Shown: piece after piece, positions 1 through 11,025 of the stretch
How the letters are laid out: the number at the start of each line of letters is the position of its first letter
How positions within the stretch are numbered: position 1 is the stretch's first letter
Translations under genes and position numbers: made by a program
Notes under the pieces: model-generated
What the model saw: the letters and a program-made list of their open reading frames with translations, nothing else
Database searches by the model: none
Told to the model about the DNA's origin: nothing
NCBI GenBank assembly: GCA_038380435.1
Contig: JAWZYU010000034.1
Location: forward strand, 19,509,404-19,573,403
Origin: Ryuthela nishihirai
Lineage: Eukaryota > Arthropoda > Arachnida > Araneae > Heptathelidae
Length of the DNA stretch: 64,000 bases
Direction: 5' to 3'

Positions 1-21
1 AATGGCCAGGTCACGAAGGCC

Positions 22-403
22 GAGGGTGGCTCAGTCGGTAGCGTGCCAGGCTCGTAATCTGCAGTTACCAGGTTCGAGTCCCAGCTGGGTCAGCGTTCAG
101 ATTTATCTCCACAAAATTCCCCGCTCTGCCCACGGTCAGTAGGGGACACCGATGGCCTTGGAAAGGCAGTCGTCCGTCGGATACGACATTAAGCCTTGGC
201 TCCGTTTGCGGGAGAGCCATACCCTGTGCACGTTAAAGAACACGCTGGATGACCTTGACGGGAGGCTACCATATGTCTCCCAACAGCTGTTCCAGTGGGA
301 CCCCACCCTCAACCTTCTCTGAGCCTTCGGGGGTTCATGTGACCTGGCCATTTAGCCCATGGTGTGCAAAAATGTGCCGCTCAGAGGTAAAACAACCCAA
401 TCC
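22..403 (+). mobile_element. SINE-A copy, one tail module
   Basis: A tRNA-derived SINE. The head carries an A-box-like TGGCTCAGTCGG and a B-box-like GGTTCGAGTCC, which would act as an internal RNA polymerase III promoter. A body follows and then a tail module of about 169 bp that begins GTTAAAGAACACGCTGG and ends in CAACCCAA. The anticodon-loop region reads CTCGTAA, but the T arm does not pair as in a real tRNA, so this is a retroposon and not a tRNA gene. The next copy lies 26 bp away in the opposite orientation. Confidence 0.85.
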
Positions 404-429
404 ATCTGCCCCCTGCGAAGCTGGATGGG

Positions 430-818
430 ATTAGGTTGGGTTGCTTTACCTGTGATCGGCATTTTTTTTCCACACCATGGGCTAAATGGCCAGGTCACAA
501 GGACCCCGAAGGCGCAGAGAATTTTGGGGGAGGAGACCCACTAGAACAGCTTTTGGGAGACAGATGGTAGCCTCCCGTCAAGACCATCCAGCGTGTTCTT
601 TAACGTGCACAGGGTTTGACTCTCCCACACACGGGGTCACGGATTAACATCCCATACGACGGACGGCGGCCTTTCCAAGCCCATCGGTGTCCCCTACTGA
701 CCGTGTGCAGGGCGAGCAATTTTGCGGATATAAATCTCAACGCTGATCCAGCTGGGACTCGAACCTGAGAACTACAGTTTACGAGCCTGGCGCGCTATCG
801 ACTGAGCCACCCCCGCCC
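430..818 (-). mobile_element. SINE-A copy, one tail module
   Basis: Full-length SINE-A read on the minus strand: the CCCAACC tail is at the low-coordinate end and the tRNA-like head at the high end. It is diverged, for example in the tail around 450-475. With the copy at 22-403 it makes a tail-to-tail inverted pair. Confidence 0.85.
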
Positions 819-880
819 TTCAGTTGAACGGTACTACGGCATTGAAAACAATGGGTTGATATACGGGTATTACATTTTGT

Positions 881-1023
881 AAGGCATGGATGTGTGTGTC
901 GTTTTTCTGCTGAGGTCCTGCCATCCTCTCAGATCTCCTACTGTGGCATATAAACTGACAGGCTCCTGTCAGACCTCTGTGGCAAGCAGCTGCTTGAGGG
1001 GGTATTTATTTATTTTTTTTTAT
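881..1023 (+). mobile_element. SINE-B fragment lacking the tRNA head
   Basis: Matches the 3' two-thirds of the element at 3928-4131: the GTGTGTGTCGTTTTTCTGC block, the CTGACAGGCTCCTGTCAG palindrome and the GCAGCTGCTTGAG end, followed by a T-rich stretch. The tRNA-like head is missing, so this is a 5'-truncated copy. Confidence 0.8.
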
Positions 1024-1394
1024 TAATGCAGCACCAGCCAGCAGGGGAGTATTACAGAGGGTGCAAACTTCAGAATTTTTTAAAAAGTTTCCTGTTGTTT
1101 TAAAAGAGATGGGATGAAGCGAATTTCGCTTAGAGACTTTGTTTCGTATCCTGCTGCAACATTATTGCTTTCAGTGGGTCAGATACGGCAGAGTTGGTGA
1201 ACACTCTGGCGAAAAACTTCATGAACACTAAAGCAATTAGAGTAGGCAGTCACTACCCATTATTTTAGAGTGTCCCAGTTTTCTAAAACGTTGTTTTTCC
1301 TTCCCGTAGTTTTAAGGTCACCTTGAGACGGAACATCATTTCAGCTTGATTGGAAACATTTTTCTCAACATCCAAAAATTCTTTTCGGATTCTC
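1024..1394. other. Unique intergenic or intronic sequence
   Basis: No coding potential, RNA gene or repeat was recognised here. The stretch ends at the target-site duplication of the next SINE-A. Confidence 0.6.
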
Positions 1395-1403
1395 GCATAA
1401 ATC

Positions 1404-2127
1404 GTTGTTGGGTTGTTTTACCTCTGAGCGGCACTTTTTTGCACACAATGGGCTAAATGGCCAGGTCACATGGACCCCGAAGGCTCAGAGAAGGTTGGGG
1501 GAGGGGACCCACTGGAATAGCTGTTGGGAGACAGATGGTAGCCTCCCGTCAAGGCCATCCAGCGTGTTCTTTAACGTTGGGTTGTTTTACCTCTGAGCGG
1601 CAGTTTTTTGCACACCATGGGCTAAATGGCCAGGTCACATGAACCCCGAAGGCTCAGAGAAGGTTGGGGGAGGGGACACACTGCAACAGCTGTTGGGAGA
1701 CAGATGGTAGCCTCCCGTCAAGGCCATCCAGCGTGTTCTTTAACGTTAGGTTGTTTTACCTCTGAGCGGCAGTTTTTTGCACACCATGGGCTAAATGGCC
1801 AGGTCACATGTGCCCCGAATGCTCAGAGGTTAGGAGAGGGGACCCACTGGAAGAGCTGTTGGGAGACAGATGGTAGCCTCCCGTCAAGACCATCCAGCGT
1901 GTTCTTTAACGTGCACAGGGTATGGCTCTCCCGCACACGGGGCCACGGCTTAACGTCCCATCCGACGGACGGCGGCCTTTCCAAGCCCATCGGTGTCCCC
2001 TACTGACCGTGGGCAGGGCGGGGAATTTTGCGGAGATAAATCTGAACGCTGACCCAGCTGGGACTCGAACCTCGGAACTACAGATTACGAGTCTGGCACG
2101 CTACCGACTGAGCCACCCCCGCCCCCA
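1404..2127 (-). mobile_element. SINE-A copy with three tail modules
   Basis: The tRNA-like head is at the high end. Three successive tail modules of about 169 bp precede it, each joined by the same AAC/GTTAA junction. CATAAATCG occurs on both sides (1395-1403 and 2128-2136), which fits a 9-bp target-site duplication around the whole three-module unit. Confidence 0.85.
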
Positions 2128-2356
2128 CATAAATCGATATCACGATTTAGGCCAGCAGTGGATTAAATCTCACTGGCAAAGAGATTTCTGTATAGATTGT
2201 AGTTTCCTCTGAATAGGCCAGAAATCTTTCAGTCCAACAAAATAAAACATTAAAATGTGAAAAACATTTTACAAGCGACAAACATGTTTATAAAACACAT
2301 AATTTACACCTAAATTTTTTGAAATGAAATTAAAACCATTCTTAAATACCTGTTTA

Positions 2357-2907
2357 GGGTTGGGTTGTTTTACCTCTGAGCGGCACTTTTTTGCACACCA
2401 TGGGCTAAATGGCCAGGTCACATGTACCCCGAAGGCTCAGAGAAGGTTGGGGGAGGGGACCCACTGGAACAGCTGTTGGGAGACAGATGGTAGCCTCCCG
2501 TCAAGGCCATCCAGCGTGTTCTTTATCGTTGGGTTGTTTTACCTCTGAGCGGCACTTTTTTGCACACCATGGGCTAAATGGCCAGGTCACATGTACCCCG
2601 AAGGCTCAGAGAAGGTTGGGGGAGGGGACCCACTGGAACAGCTGTTGGGAGATAGATGGTAGCCTCCCGTCAAGGCCATCCAGCGTATTCTTTAACGTGC
2701 ACAGGGTATGTCTCTCCCGCACACGGGGCCACGGCTTAACGTCCCATCCGACGGACGGCGGCCTTTCCAAACCCATCGGTGTCCACTACTGACCGCGGGC
2801 AGGGAGTCTTGCGGAGATAAATCTCAACGTTGACTCAGTGGGAGTCGAACCTGGGAACTACAGATTGCGAGCCTGGCGCGCTATCGACGAAACCAACGCT
2901 CGTCCCA
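2357..2907 (-). mobile_element. SINE-A copy with two tail modules
   Basis: Two tandem tail modules and a head whose last 30 bp are degraded. No convincing target-site duplication was seen. Confidence 0.8.
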
Positions 2908-2954
2908 TGCATGCTTCGATTGCGACACATAACGGGAACCGGTTTTTCCAATAT

Positions 2955-3340
2955 GGGTTGGGTTGTTTTACCTCTGAGCGGCACTTTTTTGCACACCATG
3001 TGCTAAATGGCCAGGTCACATGGACCCCGAAGGCTCAGAGAAGTTTGGATGAGGGGACCCACTGGAATAGCTGTTGGGAGACAGATGGTAGCCTCCCGTC
3101 AAGGCCATCCAGCGTGTTCTTTAACGTGCACAGGGTATGGCTCTCCCGCACACGGGGCCACGGCTTAACGTCCCATCCGACGGACGGCGGCCTTTCTAAG
3201 CCCATCGGTGTCCCCTACTGACCGTGGGCAGGGCGGGGAATTTTGCGGAGATAAATCTCAACGCTGACTCAGCTGGGACTCGAACCTGGGAACTACAGAT
3301 TACGAGCCTGGCGCGCTACCGACTGAGTCACCCCCGCCCC
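2955..3340 (-). mobile_element. SINE-A copy, one tail module
   Basis: Near full-length copy on the minus strand with a clear B box (GGTTCGAGTCC in element sense) and a single tail module. Confidence 0.85.
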
Positions 3341-3927
3341 TAGCTTGGCCATGAAACAATATCTTCTTTGGATGTAATTGATATGATATTACGGAGAAAG
3401 ATGTCATCTTTTATTTCTCCTATTTTATTATTTATCGATTTCTGTGAGAGTTGCCGATAGATAAATATATTTATTTAATTCTAATATGATGTATATATAT
3501 ATATGAAATATTTTCTTCTTCCTCTTAAATTCAAACACGTTAGAAGAAAATTTCAAAATAAAATTCGTCAGAGTGACAAAGGGACAAATATAGTAAACAT
3601 TGGCTTTTCTTTTTTTTCTTATCCAATGTGTGAAAAAGTCTTACGTTTGATCGAAGACCCATGTCAGGTCCTTGATATGACCTTTGCCAACCAAAATGAC
3701 ATTCTGTTTCCGTACGGAAGTTCGGTGAGAGAAATGAAACAGAAGATCCCCGTCTCCTGCCTCTCTTCCGCATCCTCATCTCCATCTGTCAAAGGAATGA
3801 TTACGAGCTCACAAAATGTCACAGATCAACAATGCTCGCACCATTTTCTTTCGTCTTTTCTTCCGCTCCTTTTGTGTTTTGGCAATCTCCATTTTTTTTT
3901 TTGTTTTAATCTTCGTATATTTATACA
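3341..3927. other. AT-rich unique sequence
   Basis: AT-rich, with a short (TA)n run near 3491-3503. An open frame at 3503-3967 runs into the neighbouring SINE and shows no domain or signal peptide, so I do not call it a gene. Confidence 0.6.
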
Positions 3928-4131
3928 GCCGTCCCGTGGCCGAGTGGTTAGCACGCTTGGCTACTGATCTAAGGGACCTGGGTTCGAGCCCCGGATTAGG
4001 CATGGCTGTGTGTGTCGTTTTTCTGCTGAGGTCCTGCCATCCTCTCAGATCTCCTACTATGGCATATAAACTGACAGGCTCCTGTCAGACCTCTGTGGCA
4101 AGCAGCTGCTTGAGTGGGTATTTATTACTTT
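3928..4131 (+). mobile_element. SINE-B copy with tRNA-like head
   Basis: The head has an A-box-like TGGCCGAGTGGTTA and a B-box-like GGTTCGAGCCC. The anticodon-arm region would place ACT at the anticodon when laid against tRNA-Ser, so a tRNA-Ser origin is possible. The body contains the CTGACAGGCTCCTGTCAG palindrome and ends in GTATTTATT. It is a different SINE family from SINE-A, and related pieces lie at 881-1023 and 56398-56595. Confidence 0.8.
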
Positions 4132-4498
4132 TTTTTATATTTACACTTCATTTAACGCGCTTAATTAAACTCAAGACAAAAGTGGCCTATTTAAGGGGGG
4201 TATGAGTTTAAATCCACTGCCCCATTGAGTTTGAATAGCATATATTTTCTAAGGAAATTCATTCAAAATCAGAATTTGAAAATGATAAATCCGTCCCTCT
4301 TTGGCTGGAATTTTCCGGATACGCAACTGTAAAACACATTTTTTTCACCTTACTGTCGACTTTTGTGATTTTCACCTCAGGCAGTGATACCTTTCCAAAG
4401 AATTCAAAGCCATAAGTTGCAAGGAATTTTCGTTGTCTCCCCAACCATTATTTCTTTTTAAATCGTCTATAGTTCTGCAATTTGAAAAAATACATTTC
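4132..4498. other. Mostly unique sequence with a diverged interspersed repeat
   Basis: Nothing coding was seen. About 4340-4430 resembles 7125-7200; the best shared core is CAGGCAGTGATACCTTTCC against CAGGAAGTGATTCCTTTCT. This suggests an old interspersed repeat family. Confidence 0.45.
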
Positions 4499-5770
4499 AA
4501 AATGTTATTTAGCATATAAAATGGAGTTACTTTACATGCAAAAATGTTATTTAGCGTAAAAAATAGTTATGTTAACTGAAAAAATGTTATTTAGCATATA
4601 AAATGGAGTTATTTTAACTGGAAAAATGTTATTTAGCATTAGAAATGGAGTTAGTTTAACTGTAAAAATGTTATTTAGCATATAAAATAGTGTTAATTTC
4701 ACTGTAAAAATGTTATTTAGCATATAAAATGGAGTTAGTGTAACTGGAAAAATGTTATTTAGCATACAAAATGGAGTTAGTGTAACTGGAAAAATGTTAT
4801 TTAGTGTAATAAAATGTTATTTAGCGTAAAAAATGTTATTTAGCGCAAAAAATGGAATTAGTGTAACTGGAAAAATGTTATTTAGCATATAAAATGGAGT
4901 TAGTTTAACTGTAAAAATGTTATTTAGCATAAAAAATGGAGTTATTTTAACTGGAAAAATGTTATTTAGCATATAAAATGGAGTTAGTTTAACTGTAAAA
5001 ATGTTATTTAGCATATAAAATGGAGTTATTTTAACTGGAAAAATTTTATTTAGCACAAAAAATGGAGTTAGTTTAACTGTAAAAATGTTATTTAGCATAT
5101 AAAATGGAGTTATTTTAACTGGAAAAATGTTATTTAGCATATAAAATGGAGTTAGTTTAACTGTAAAAATGTTATTTAGCATATAAAATGGAGTTATTTT
5201 AAATGGAAAAATGTATTTAGCATAAAAAATGGAGTTATTCTAACTGTAATAATGTTATTTAGCATATAAAATGGAGTTAGTTTAACTGTAAAAATGTTAT
5301 TTAGCATATAAAATGGAGTTAGTGTAACTGGAAAAATGTTATTTAGCATATAAAATGGAGTTAGTTTAACTGGAAAAATGTTATTTAGCATATAAAATGG
5401 AGTTATTTTTACTGGAAAAATGTTATTTAGCATAACAAATGGAGTTATTTTAACTGTAAAAATGTTATTTAGCATATAAAATGTAGTTAGTTTAATGGAA
5501 AAATGTTATTTAGCATAACAAATGGAGTTATTTTAACTGTAAAAATGTTATTTAGCATATAAAATGTAGTTAGTTTAATGGAAAAATGTTATGTAGCATA
5601 AAAAAAGGAGTTATTTTAACTGGAAAAATGTTATTTAGCATAAAAAATGGAGTTAGTTTAACGGGAAAAATGTTATTTAGATTTTAACTGGAAAAATGTT
5701 ATTTAGATTTTAACTGGAAAAATGTTATTTAGATTTTAACTACAAAAATGTTATTTAGCATATGAAATGG
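4499..5770. repeat. 42-bp tandem array
   Basis: About 28 units of a 42-bp repeat built on AAAATGTTATTTAGCATATA followed by AAATGGAGTTAGTTTAACTG. Because 42 is a multiple of three and the minus-strand unit has no stop, long minus-strand frames of 14-residue repeats appear; these are artefacts. From 5680 the period drops to 26 bp (starts at 5680, 5706, 5732) after loss of a 16-bp piece, so the array decays at its right edge. Confidence 0.95.
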
Positions 5771-6112
5771 AGTTATAACTGCTAAATTGCGTTAGTTATA
5801 ATTGCATTTTAACTGCTAAATGTTATCCAGCTAAGAATAAATCATATATAATGGTTTATTCTTAGGTAGAGTTTTTTTTTTTTCAGAAGTGATTTGGTCA
5901 TTGTTTTTTCTTTTGCTTTTGTGACCATTTTGCTGACATTATCGCAAGATTTCAGATCAAAGTTTCGAGTAAATTTAAGGGATTACGGTTTAAAGGAAAT
6001 TATTAACATTAATCGAAGAATTAACATTTCGTGAAAGTTCGGGAATTAAAATTGGGTCGGAAGGATATTTTTGAAAGTTGTGAAAGACTTTCCTCGGCAA
6101 CTTACCCTGTTG
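5771..6112. other. AT-rich unique sequence with one hairpin
   Basis: Contains an 11-bp inverted repeat, CTAAGAATAAA at 5831-5841 and TTTATTCTTAG at 5855-5865, with a 13-base loop. Nothing else was recognised. Confidence 0.5.
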
Positions 6113-6113
6113 G

Positions 6114-6748
6114 CACAGTCGCTCAAAAAAGTAACCGAACACTATGGTTGATTGCAAATTCAGAAAAAATATCTGGCAAAGATTTTTTTAGAAATTTGTG
6201 ATTTGGCAACCTTCGTGTCACGTGACACGAAGGTTACCAGAATATTTTACGGGCAGGTCTCATATTGGAAATGGGGCGGGTGTGGCTCAGTCGGTAGCGC
6301 GCCAGGCTCCTAATCTGTAGTTCCCAGGTTCGAGTCCCAGCTGGGTCAGCGTTGAGATTTATCTCCGCAAAATTCCCCGCCCTGCCCACGGTCAGTAGGG
6401 GACACCGATAGGCTTGGAAAAGCCGCCGTCCGTCGGATGGAATATTAAGCCGTGGCCCCGTGTGTGGGAGAACCCATATCCTGTGCACGTTAAAGAACAC
6501 GCTGGATGGCCTTGACGGTAGGCAACCATCTGTCTCCCAACAGCTGTTCCAGTGGGTCCGCTCCCCCAACCTTCTCTGAGCCTTCGGGGTCCATGTGACC
6601 TGGCCATTTAGCACATGGTCTGGCAACCTTCGTGTCACGTGACACGAAGGTTGCCAGATCACTAATTTCTAAAAAAATCGTTGCTAGATATTTTTTCTGA
6701 ATTCTTTAATCAACCCAAATGTTCGGATGCTTTTTTGAGCGACTGTAC
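6114..6748. mobile_element. Palindromic Tc1-like MITE interrupted by a SINE-A
   Basis: The left end ACAGTCGCTCAAAAAAGTAA and the right end TTTTTTGAGCGACTGTAC are inverted repeats. Both halves reach a palindromic core around CACGTG. The terminal sequence and TA flank resemble Tc1/mariner-type elements. No transposase frame is present. A truncated SINE-A (6273-6619) sits between the halves, and each half keeps its own copy of the core. Confidence 0.75.
6273..6619 (+). mobile_element. SINE-A copy truncated at its 3' end, inside a MITE
   Basis: Head, body and most of one tail module. It stops at CATTTAGCACATGG and passes directly into MITE sequence, so the last 50 bp or so of the SINE are missing. 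Confidence 0.8.
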
Positions 6749-6809
6749 ACATTTTTTAATATTACCTAATAAATGATAAGTGATGATAATAAGTGATCTG
6801 GCACTTAGA

Positions 6810-6950
6810 CATAAGTGATCTGGCAACCTTCGTGTCACGTGACACGAAGGTTGCCAGATCACTAATGTCTAAGAAAATCGTTGTCAGATATTTTTTTCTG
6901 AATTCTGTAATCAACCACAGCGTTCGGATACTTTTTTGAACGACTCTACT
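6810..6950. mobile_element. Palindromic MITE, right half plus core
   Basis: A perfect 50-bp palindrome at 6814-6863, centred on CACGTG, leads into the right arm and the terminal GAACGACTCTAC. The left arm is missing. Confidence 0.75.
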
Positions 6951-7201
6951 ATTGATACAAAAATCAGGTTCTTTATTCTCACATAACAGAACTAACATAT
7001 ATTTTATTAAATATAATTTCAGAAGGTAATGCTTAAGGAAAAATGTAACGGAACATAAAATGCGTTTCTCTGTGACTTTCATGCGTCAAGGTTAAGGATA
7101 TTTTCATAGCCAATAGATTTCACAAGTTTTAGAGATTTTTTTAATTCAGGAAGTGATTCCTTTCTAAACACATTTAACTTCATTAGTTTCAAGAAATTTT
7201 T

Positions 7202-7752
7202 GGGGGCGGGGGTGGCTCAGTCGGTAGCGTGCCAGGCTTGTAATATGTAGTTCCAAGGTTCGAGTCCCAGCTGGGTCAGCGTTGAGATTTATCTCCGCAA
7301 AATTCCCCGCCCTGCCCACGGTCAGTAGGGGACACCGATGGGCTTGGAAAGGCCGCCGTCCGTCGGGTGGGACGTTAAGCCGTGGCCCCGTGTGCGGAGA
7401 ACCATACCCTCTTCACGTTAAAGAACACGCTGGATGGCCTTGACGAGAGGCCATCTTTCTCCCAACAGATGTTCCAGTGGGTCCCCTCCCCCAACCTTCT
7501 CTGAGCCTTCGGGGTCCATGTGACCTGGCCATTTAGCCCATGGTGTGCAAAAAAGTGCCGCTCAGAGGTAAAACAATCCAACGTTAAAGAACACGCTGGA
7601 TGGCCTTGACGGGAGGCTACCATCTGTCTCCCAACAGCTGTTCCAGTGGGTCCCCTCTCCCAACCTTCTCTGAGCCTTCGGGGTCCATGTGACCTGGCCA
7701 TTTAGCCCATGGTGTGCAAAAAAGGGCCGCTCAGAGGTAAAACAACCCAACC
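7202..7752 (+). mobile_element. SINE-A copy with two tail modules
   Basis: Flanked by a direct repeat CAAGAAATTTTT (7190-7201 and 7753-7764), a 12-bp target-site duplication around head, body and both tail modules. It landed beside the diverged repeat shared with 4340-4430. Confidence 0.9.
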
Positions 7753-7872
7753 CAAGAAATTTTTTATTTTCCCCCGAGCAATTTTTACTTAAATCAAGCA
7801 AGTTGAATCTTTTTCTGGCTTTTTTTTTTCTGTGCTTCTAATTGTGAATCATTATGTAGTTGTTCACTTGTT

Positions 7873-8062
7873 AATCAAGCAAATCAAATAAAATACCTAG
7901 GAATCATTTTTGATTAATATTTCAGGTGGAATGCCCATACATCCCACATATGTGAAAGCTTGAAAATATCAGCGTTAAAAATTCAGAAATAAAAATACAT
8001 GCTAAATATGAAAATCTGTGTATTACTTTATAAAGCAATATGCGAATCGATCAAATATGCCA
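7873..8062 (+). pseudogene. Reverse-transcriptase C-terminal relic
   Basis: One frame reads like the region after the RT palm of non-LTR elements: KYLGIIFD, then RWNAHTSHICESL, then LLYKAICESIKYA. It has in-frame TAA stops at 7915-7917 and 7990-7992. These patterns (LGI.FD; a W..H segment; LYK..C.S...YA) are typical of I/Jockey/R1-type elements. The rest of the element was not found. It is a dead fragment, too short to assign to a clade. Confidence 0.65.
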
Positions 8063-8364
8063 AATCGAAAATCCTGGCTTTTTTTTTTTCACTGGCTTTC
8101 CTTTTTCAAAATTAGATTTCAGTTTTCAATATAATGCAGAAATAACCTGGCCGGAGCATTAACACTGATTAAATGGCACTGAAAATTTGAAACAGGAGCA
8201 GGCCATTAGCAAAGCCCATTTCATCTGCAACATACTCATTAAATTGAAAACTTCTGCTGCAGTTTTACTCTTAGAAAAATTGCTCAGTTTCAAACCTTGA
8301 TGAAAATATTAATACCCATATTCTTTAACTATTCGCGCAGGAAAAATTTGCTTACAAAGCCACA
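8063..8364. other. AT-rich unique sequence
   Basis: Nothing recognised between the RT relic and the next SINE-A. Confidence 0.5.
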
Positions 8365-9087
8365 GTTGGGTTGGTTTACCTCTGAGCGGCACTTTTTTGC
8401 ACACCATGGGCTAAATGGCCTGGTCATATGGATCCCGAAGGCTCAGAGAAGGATTGGGGAGGGGACCCACTGGAATAGCTGTTGGGAGACAGATGGTAGT
8501 CTCCCGTCAAGGCCATCCAGCGTGTTCTTTAACGTTGGATTGTTTTACCTCTGAGCGGCACTTTTTTGCACACCATGGGCTAAATGGCCTTGTCATATGG
8601 ATCCCGAAGGCTCAGAGAAGGTTTGGGGAGGGGACCCACTGGAATAGCTGTTGGGAGACAGATGGTAGTCTCCCGTCAAGGCCATCCAGCGTGTTCTTTA
8701 ACGTTGGGTTGTTTTACCTCTGAGCGGCACTTTTTTGCACACCATGGACTAAATGGCCTTGTCATATGGATCCCGAAGGCTCAGAGAAGGTTTGGGGAGG
8801 GGACCCACTGGAATAGCTGTTGGGAGACAGATGGTACCCTCCCGTCAAGGCCATCCAGCGTGTTCTTTAACGTGCACAGGGTATGGCTCTCCCGCACACG
8901 GGGCCAGGGTTTAACGTCCCATGCGACGGACGGCGGCCTTTCCAAGCCCATTGGTGTCCCCTACTGACCGTGGGAAGGGCGGGGAATTTTACGGAGATAA
9001 ATCTCAACACTGACCCAGCTGGGACTCGAATCTGGGAACTACAGATTACGAGCCTGGCGCGCTACCGACTGAGACACCCCCGCCCCG
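8365..9087 (-). mobile_element. SINE-A copy with three tail modules
   Basis: Three tail modules share private changes (CATATGGATCCCGAAGG instead of the usual CACATGGACCCCGAAGG). They are therefore more like each other than like modules elsewhere, as expected for local or source-element duplication. Confidence 0.85.
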
Positions 9088-9559
9088 CTTATAGATTTTA
9101 TTTGAATATAGAAACATATATATATATATTTCAAAAATATTCCACACAATTTGAACTTTTCCGAGTTTTTCACTTAACGATTTAGCTTTAAAATAAGAGT
9201 TTTTTAGGAATATAATTTTTATTCATGAGAGTAAAGAATACAAATACATTTACCATTTGACCCGCAAACCTAAATAGCTTATCTGCAGGAAAATAAATAA
9301 ATTAAATATAGGTCATTCAGTCACAAAAATGGTGTATGTCATGTCCCTCGAATTTTATATTTATTTATTTATTTATTGTATATTTTTGTTATATTTTATT
9401 GTTGTATATATTTTTATGTGTTCTTTGAAATGTTTGTGCTGGGATGACTCACCCGTTGTTGTTTTCGGGTTTTTAAACCAATCACTGGTGCACACGGGAA
9501 TGGTGTTCAAGAAATTTGGGCCGTGCGGACGAATATCACGGGAGCCATAGAACGGCAAA
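9088..9559. other. AT-rich sequence with microsatellites
   Basis: A short (AT)n run near 9117-9130 and a (TTTA)n run near 9357-9378. No gene is supported. Confidence 0.55.
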
Positions 9560-9802
9560 TTCTGTGATAACGGAAATAAAAATCTCGATAGGAGCTTTAA
9601 CAGAAACTAAGCCACGGACTATGAGAGAGCTCGCTGACCTCAACAACGATCCAAGCCAACGCCGAACAAATTTCTTCCTGTTGAAAATCGGTTCTAAAGT
9701 GTCGGGAGGGGGGGGACTTAAAAAATTTACCTTTACTGCAGCGAAAGTAAGAATATACAGATTAAAAGTTACTCCCGGGCAGCACCGGGTACGTTCAGCT
9801 AG
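9560..9802 (+). mobile_element. Helitron 3' terminus, probably non-autonomous
   Basis: The segment ends with a GC-rich hairpin (CCCGG at 9774-9778, CCGGG at 9785-9789, six-base loop). Nine bases later comes CTAG (9799-9802), followed by T. A hairpin just before a CTRR terminus with insertion before T is the hallmark of Helitron 3' ends. No Rep/helicase frame is seen. The 5' TC terminus was not identified, so the start given is only approximate. Confidence 0.6.
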
Positions 9803-9931
9803 TAATTAATAAAAGAAATTTGGGGCCCGCGATTCCATGGTCTTTACACTGATATCAGCCATGCCGCCTTTTCTTCGATAGATGTAAACAACTGTCATAA
9901 TACTTAATTCGTGTTGAAAGGAACAGAAATA

Positions 9932-10298
9932 GGGTTGGGTTGTTTTACCTCTGAGCGGCACTTTTTTGCACACCATGGGCTAAATGGCCAGGTCACAAGG
10001 ACCCCGAAGGCTCAGAGAAGGTTGGGGGCGGGGACCCACTGGAACAGCTGTTGAGAGACAGATGGTAGCCTCCCGTCAAGGCCATCCAGCGTGTTCTTTA
10101 ACGTGCACAGGGTATGGCTCTCCCACACACGGGGCCACGGCTTAACGTCCCATCCGACGGACGGCGGCCTTTCCAAGCCCATCGGTGTCCCCTACTGACC
10201 GTGGGCAGGGCGGGGTCCCAGCTGACACAGCTGGGACTCGAACCTGGGAACTACAGTTTACGAGCCTGGCGCGCTACCGACTGAACCACCCCCGCCCC
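9932..10298 (-). mobile_element. SINE-A copy with an internal deletion
   Basis: One tail module plus head. Part of the body between GGGCAGGGCGGGG and the head is replaced by a short duplication of CAGCTG(A/G)GAC-like sequence. ACAGAAAT flanks both ends and may be the target-site duplication. Confidence 0.8.
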
Positions 10299-11025
10299 AC
10301 AGAAATCATCGGAATCATCGGATAAAATCCCCACAGAAATAGGAATCATCCTTTAAAAAAACATTCCTCTAGTCTCCCTCACTCGACAGAGCAGATATCG
10401 ACGCCACGAATACATTTCCATCAATGGCCGCAACCACTCGATGCAAATGGAACGAAGAAACCCACAGATAAGATGCATCTGCGCATGCCCTTGAAAGGCC
10501 ACCTGTTGGGATCCCTAACGGGTAATTGCTCATCTTTTCGTCGTTCATCTTCTTACGGCAAGAAGAGCTTTGCGTTCTGCTCGCTCTGCGAGGCCTGGAA
10601 GCAAGCTAAAGATAAGATCCAGAGATAACGGTTTAGCTCCGCATCCAGCTGCAGCTGCTACGAAGCGATCACGTGATCAATAACAGCCAATCGAAAGAAA
10701 GAGATTGCAGTCCATGACATATTTTTTTCTCAATAGTACACCTTCTTTAATCGGTTCTTTCCGAAAGCCTATATGAGGTATTTCTAAGCCGATTACGAAA
10801 CGGGAGATTTAATTGCTTCTAAGTTTGGGCTTTGTCGTGTTCTGCGCTTCGTTTCCTCTTCCAATTGTTTCGCGAACATTTTAAGCTATTTTCTTGAAAG
10901 TTAAATGGCTCAGATGCAGACGACATTTCAATCAGAGATCTGTAAAAACTGAACAAGAAATATCAATAGTCGGAGCGGGATAAAATATTTTAGTTTCAGT
11001 AAAGAGATTTGTAAGCGAATACTCG
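10299..11025. other. Unique sequence of near-balanced base composition
   Basis: Richer in G+C than most of the window, with a CCAAT-like AGCCAATCG near 10687. No exon, tRNA or repeat was recognised. It borders the 41-bp array. Confidence 0.5.

Noticed and set aside
22..100. tRNA genes at the heads of SINE-A and SINE-B copies
   Set aside because: A and B boxes are present, but acceptor and T arms do not pair and each head is joined to a SINE body. They are tRNA-derived retroposons.
1405..2006. Recurrent 60-130-codon frames such as MARSHGPRRLREGWG and FTSERHFFAHHGLNGQV
   Set aside because: They are translations of SINE-A tail modules and occur with every copy on either strand.
3503..3967. 154-codon frame on the plus strand
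   Set aside because: Low-complexity, runs into SINE-B, and has no domain or splice support.
4547..5475. Minus-strand frames of MLNNIFTVKLTPFY repeats
   Set aside because: The 42-bp period keeps one frame open by chance. Units are non-coding in context and the array edge decays with 26-bp units.
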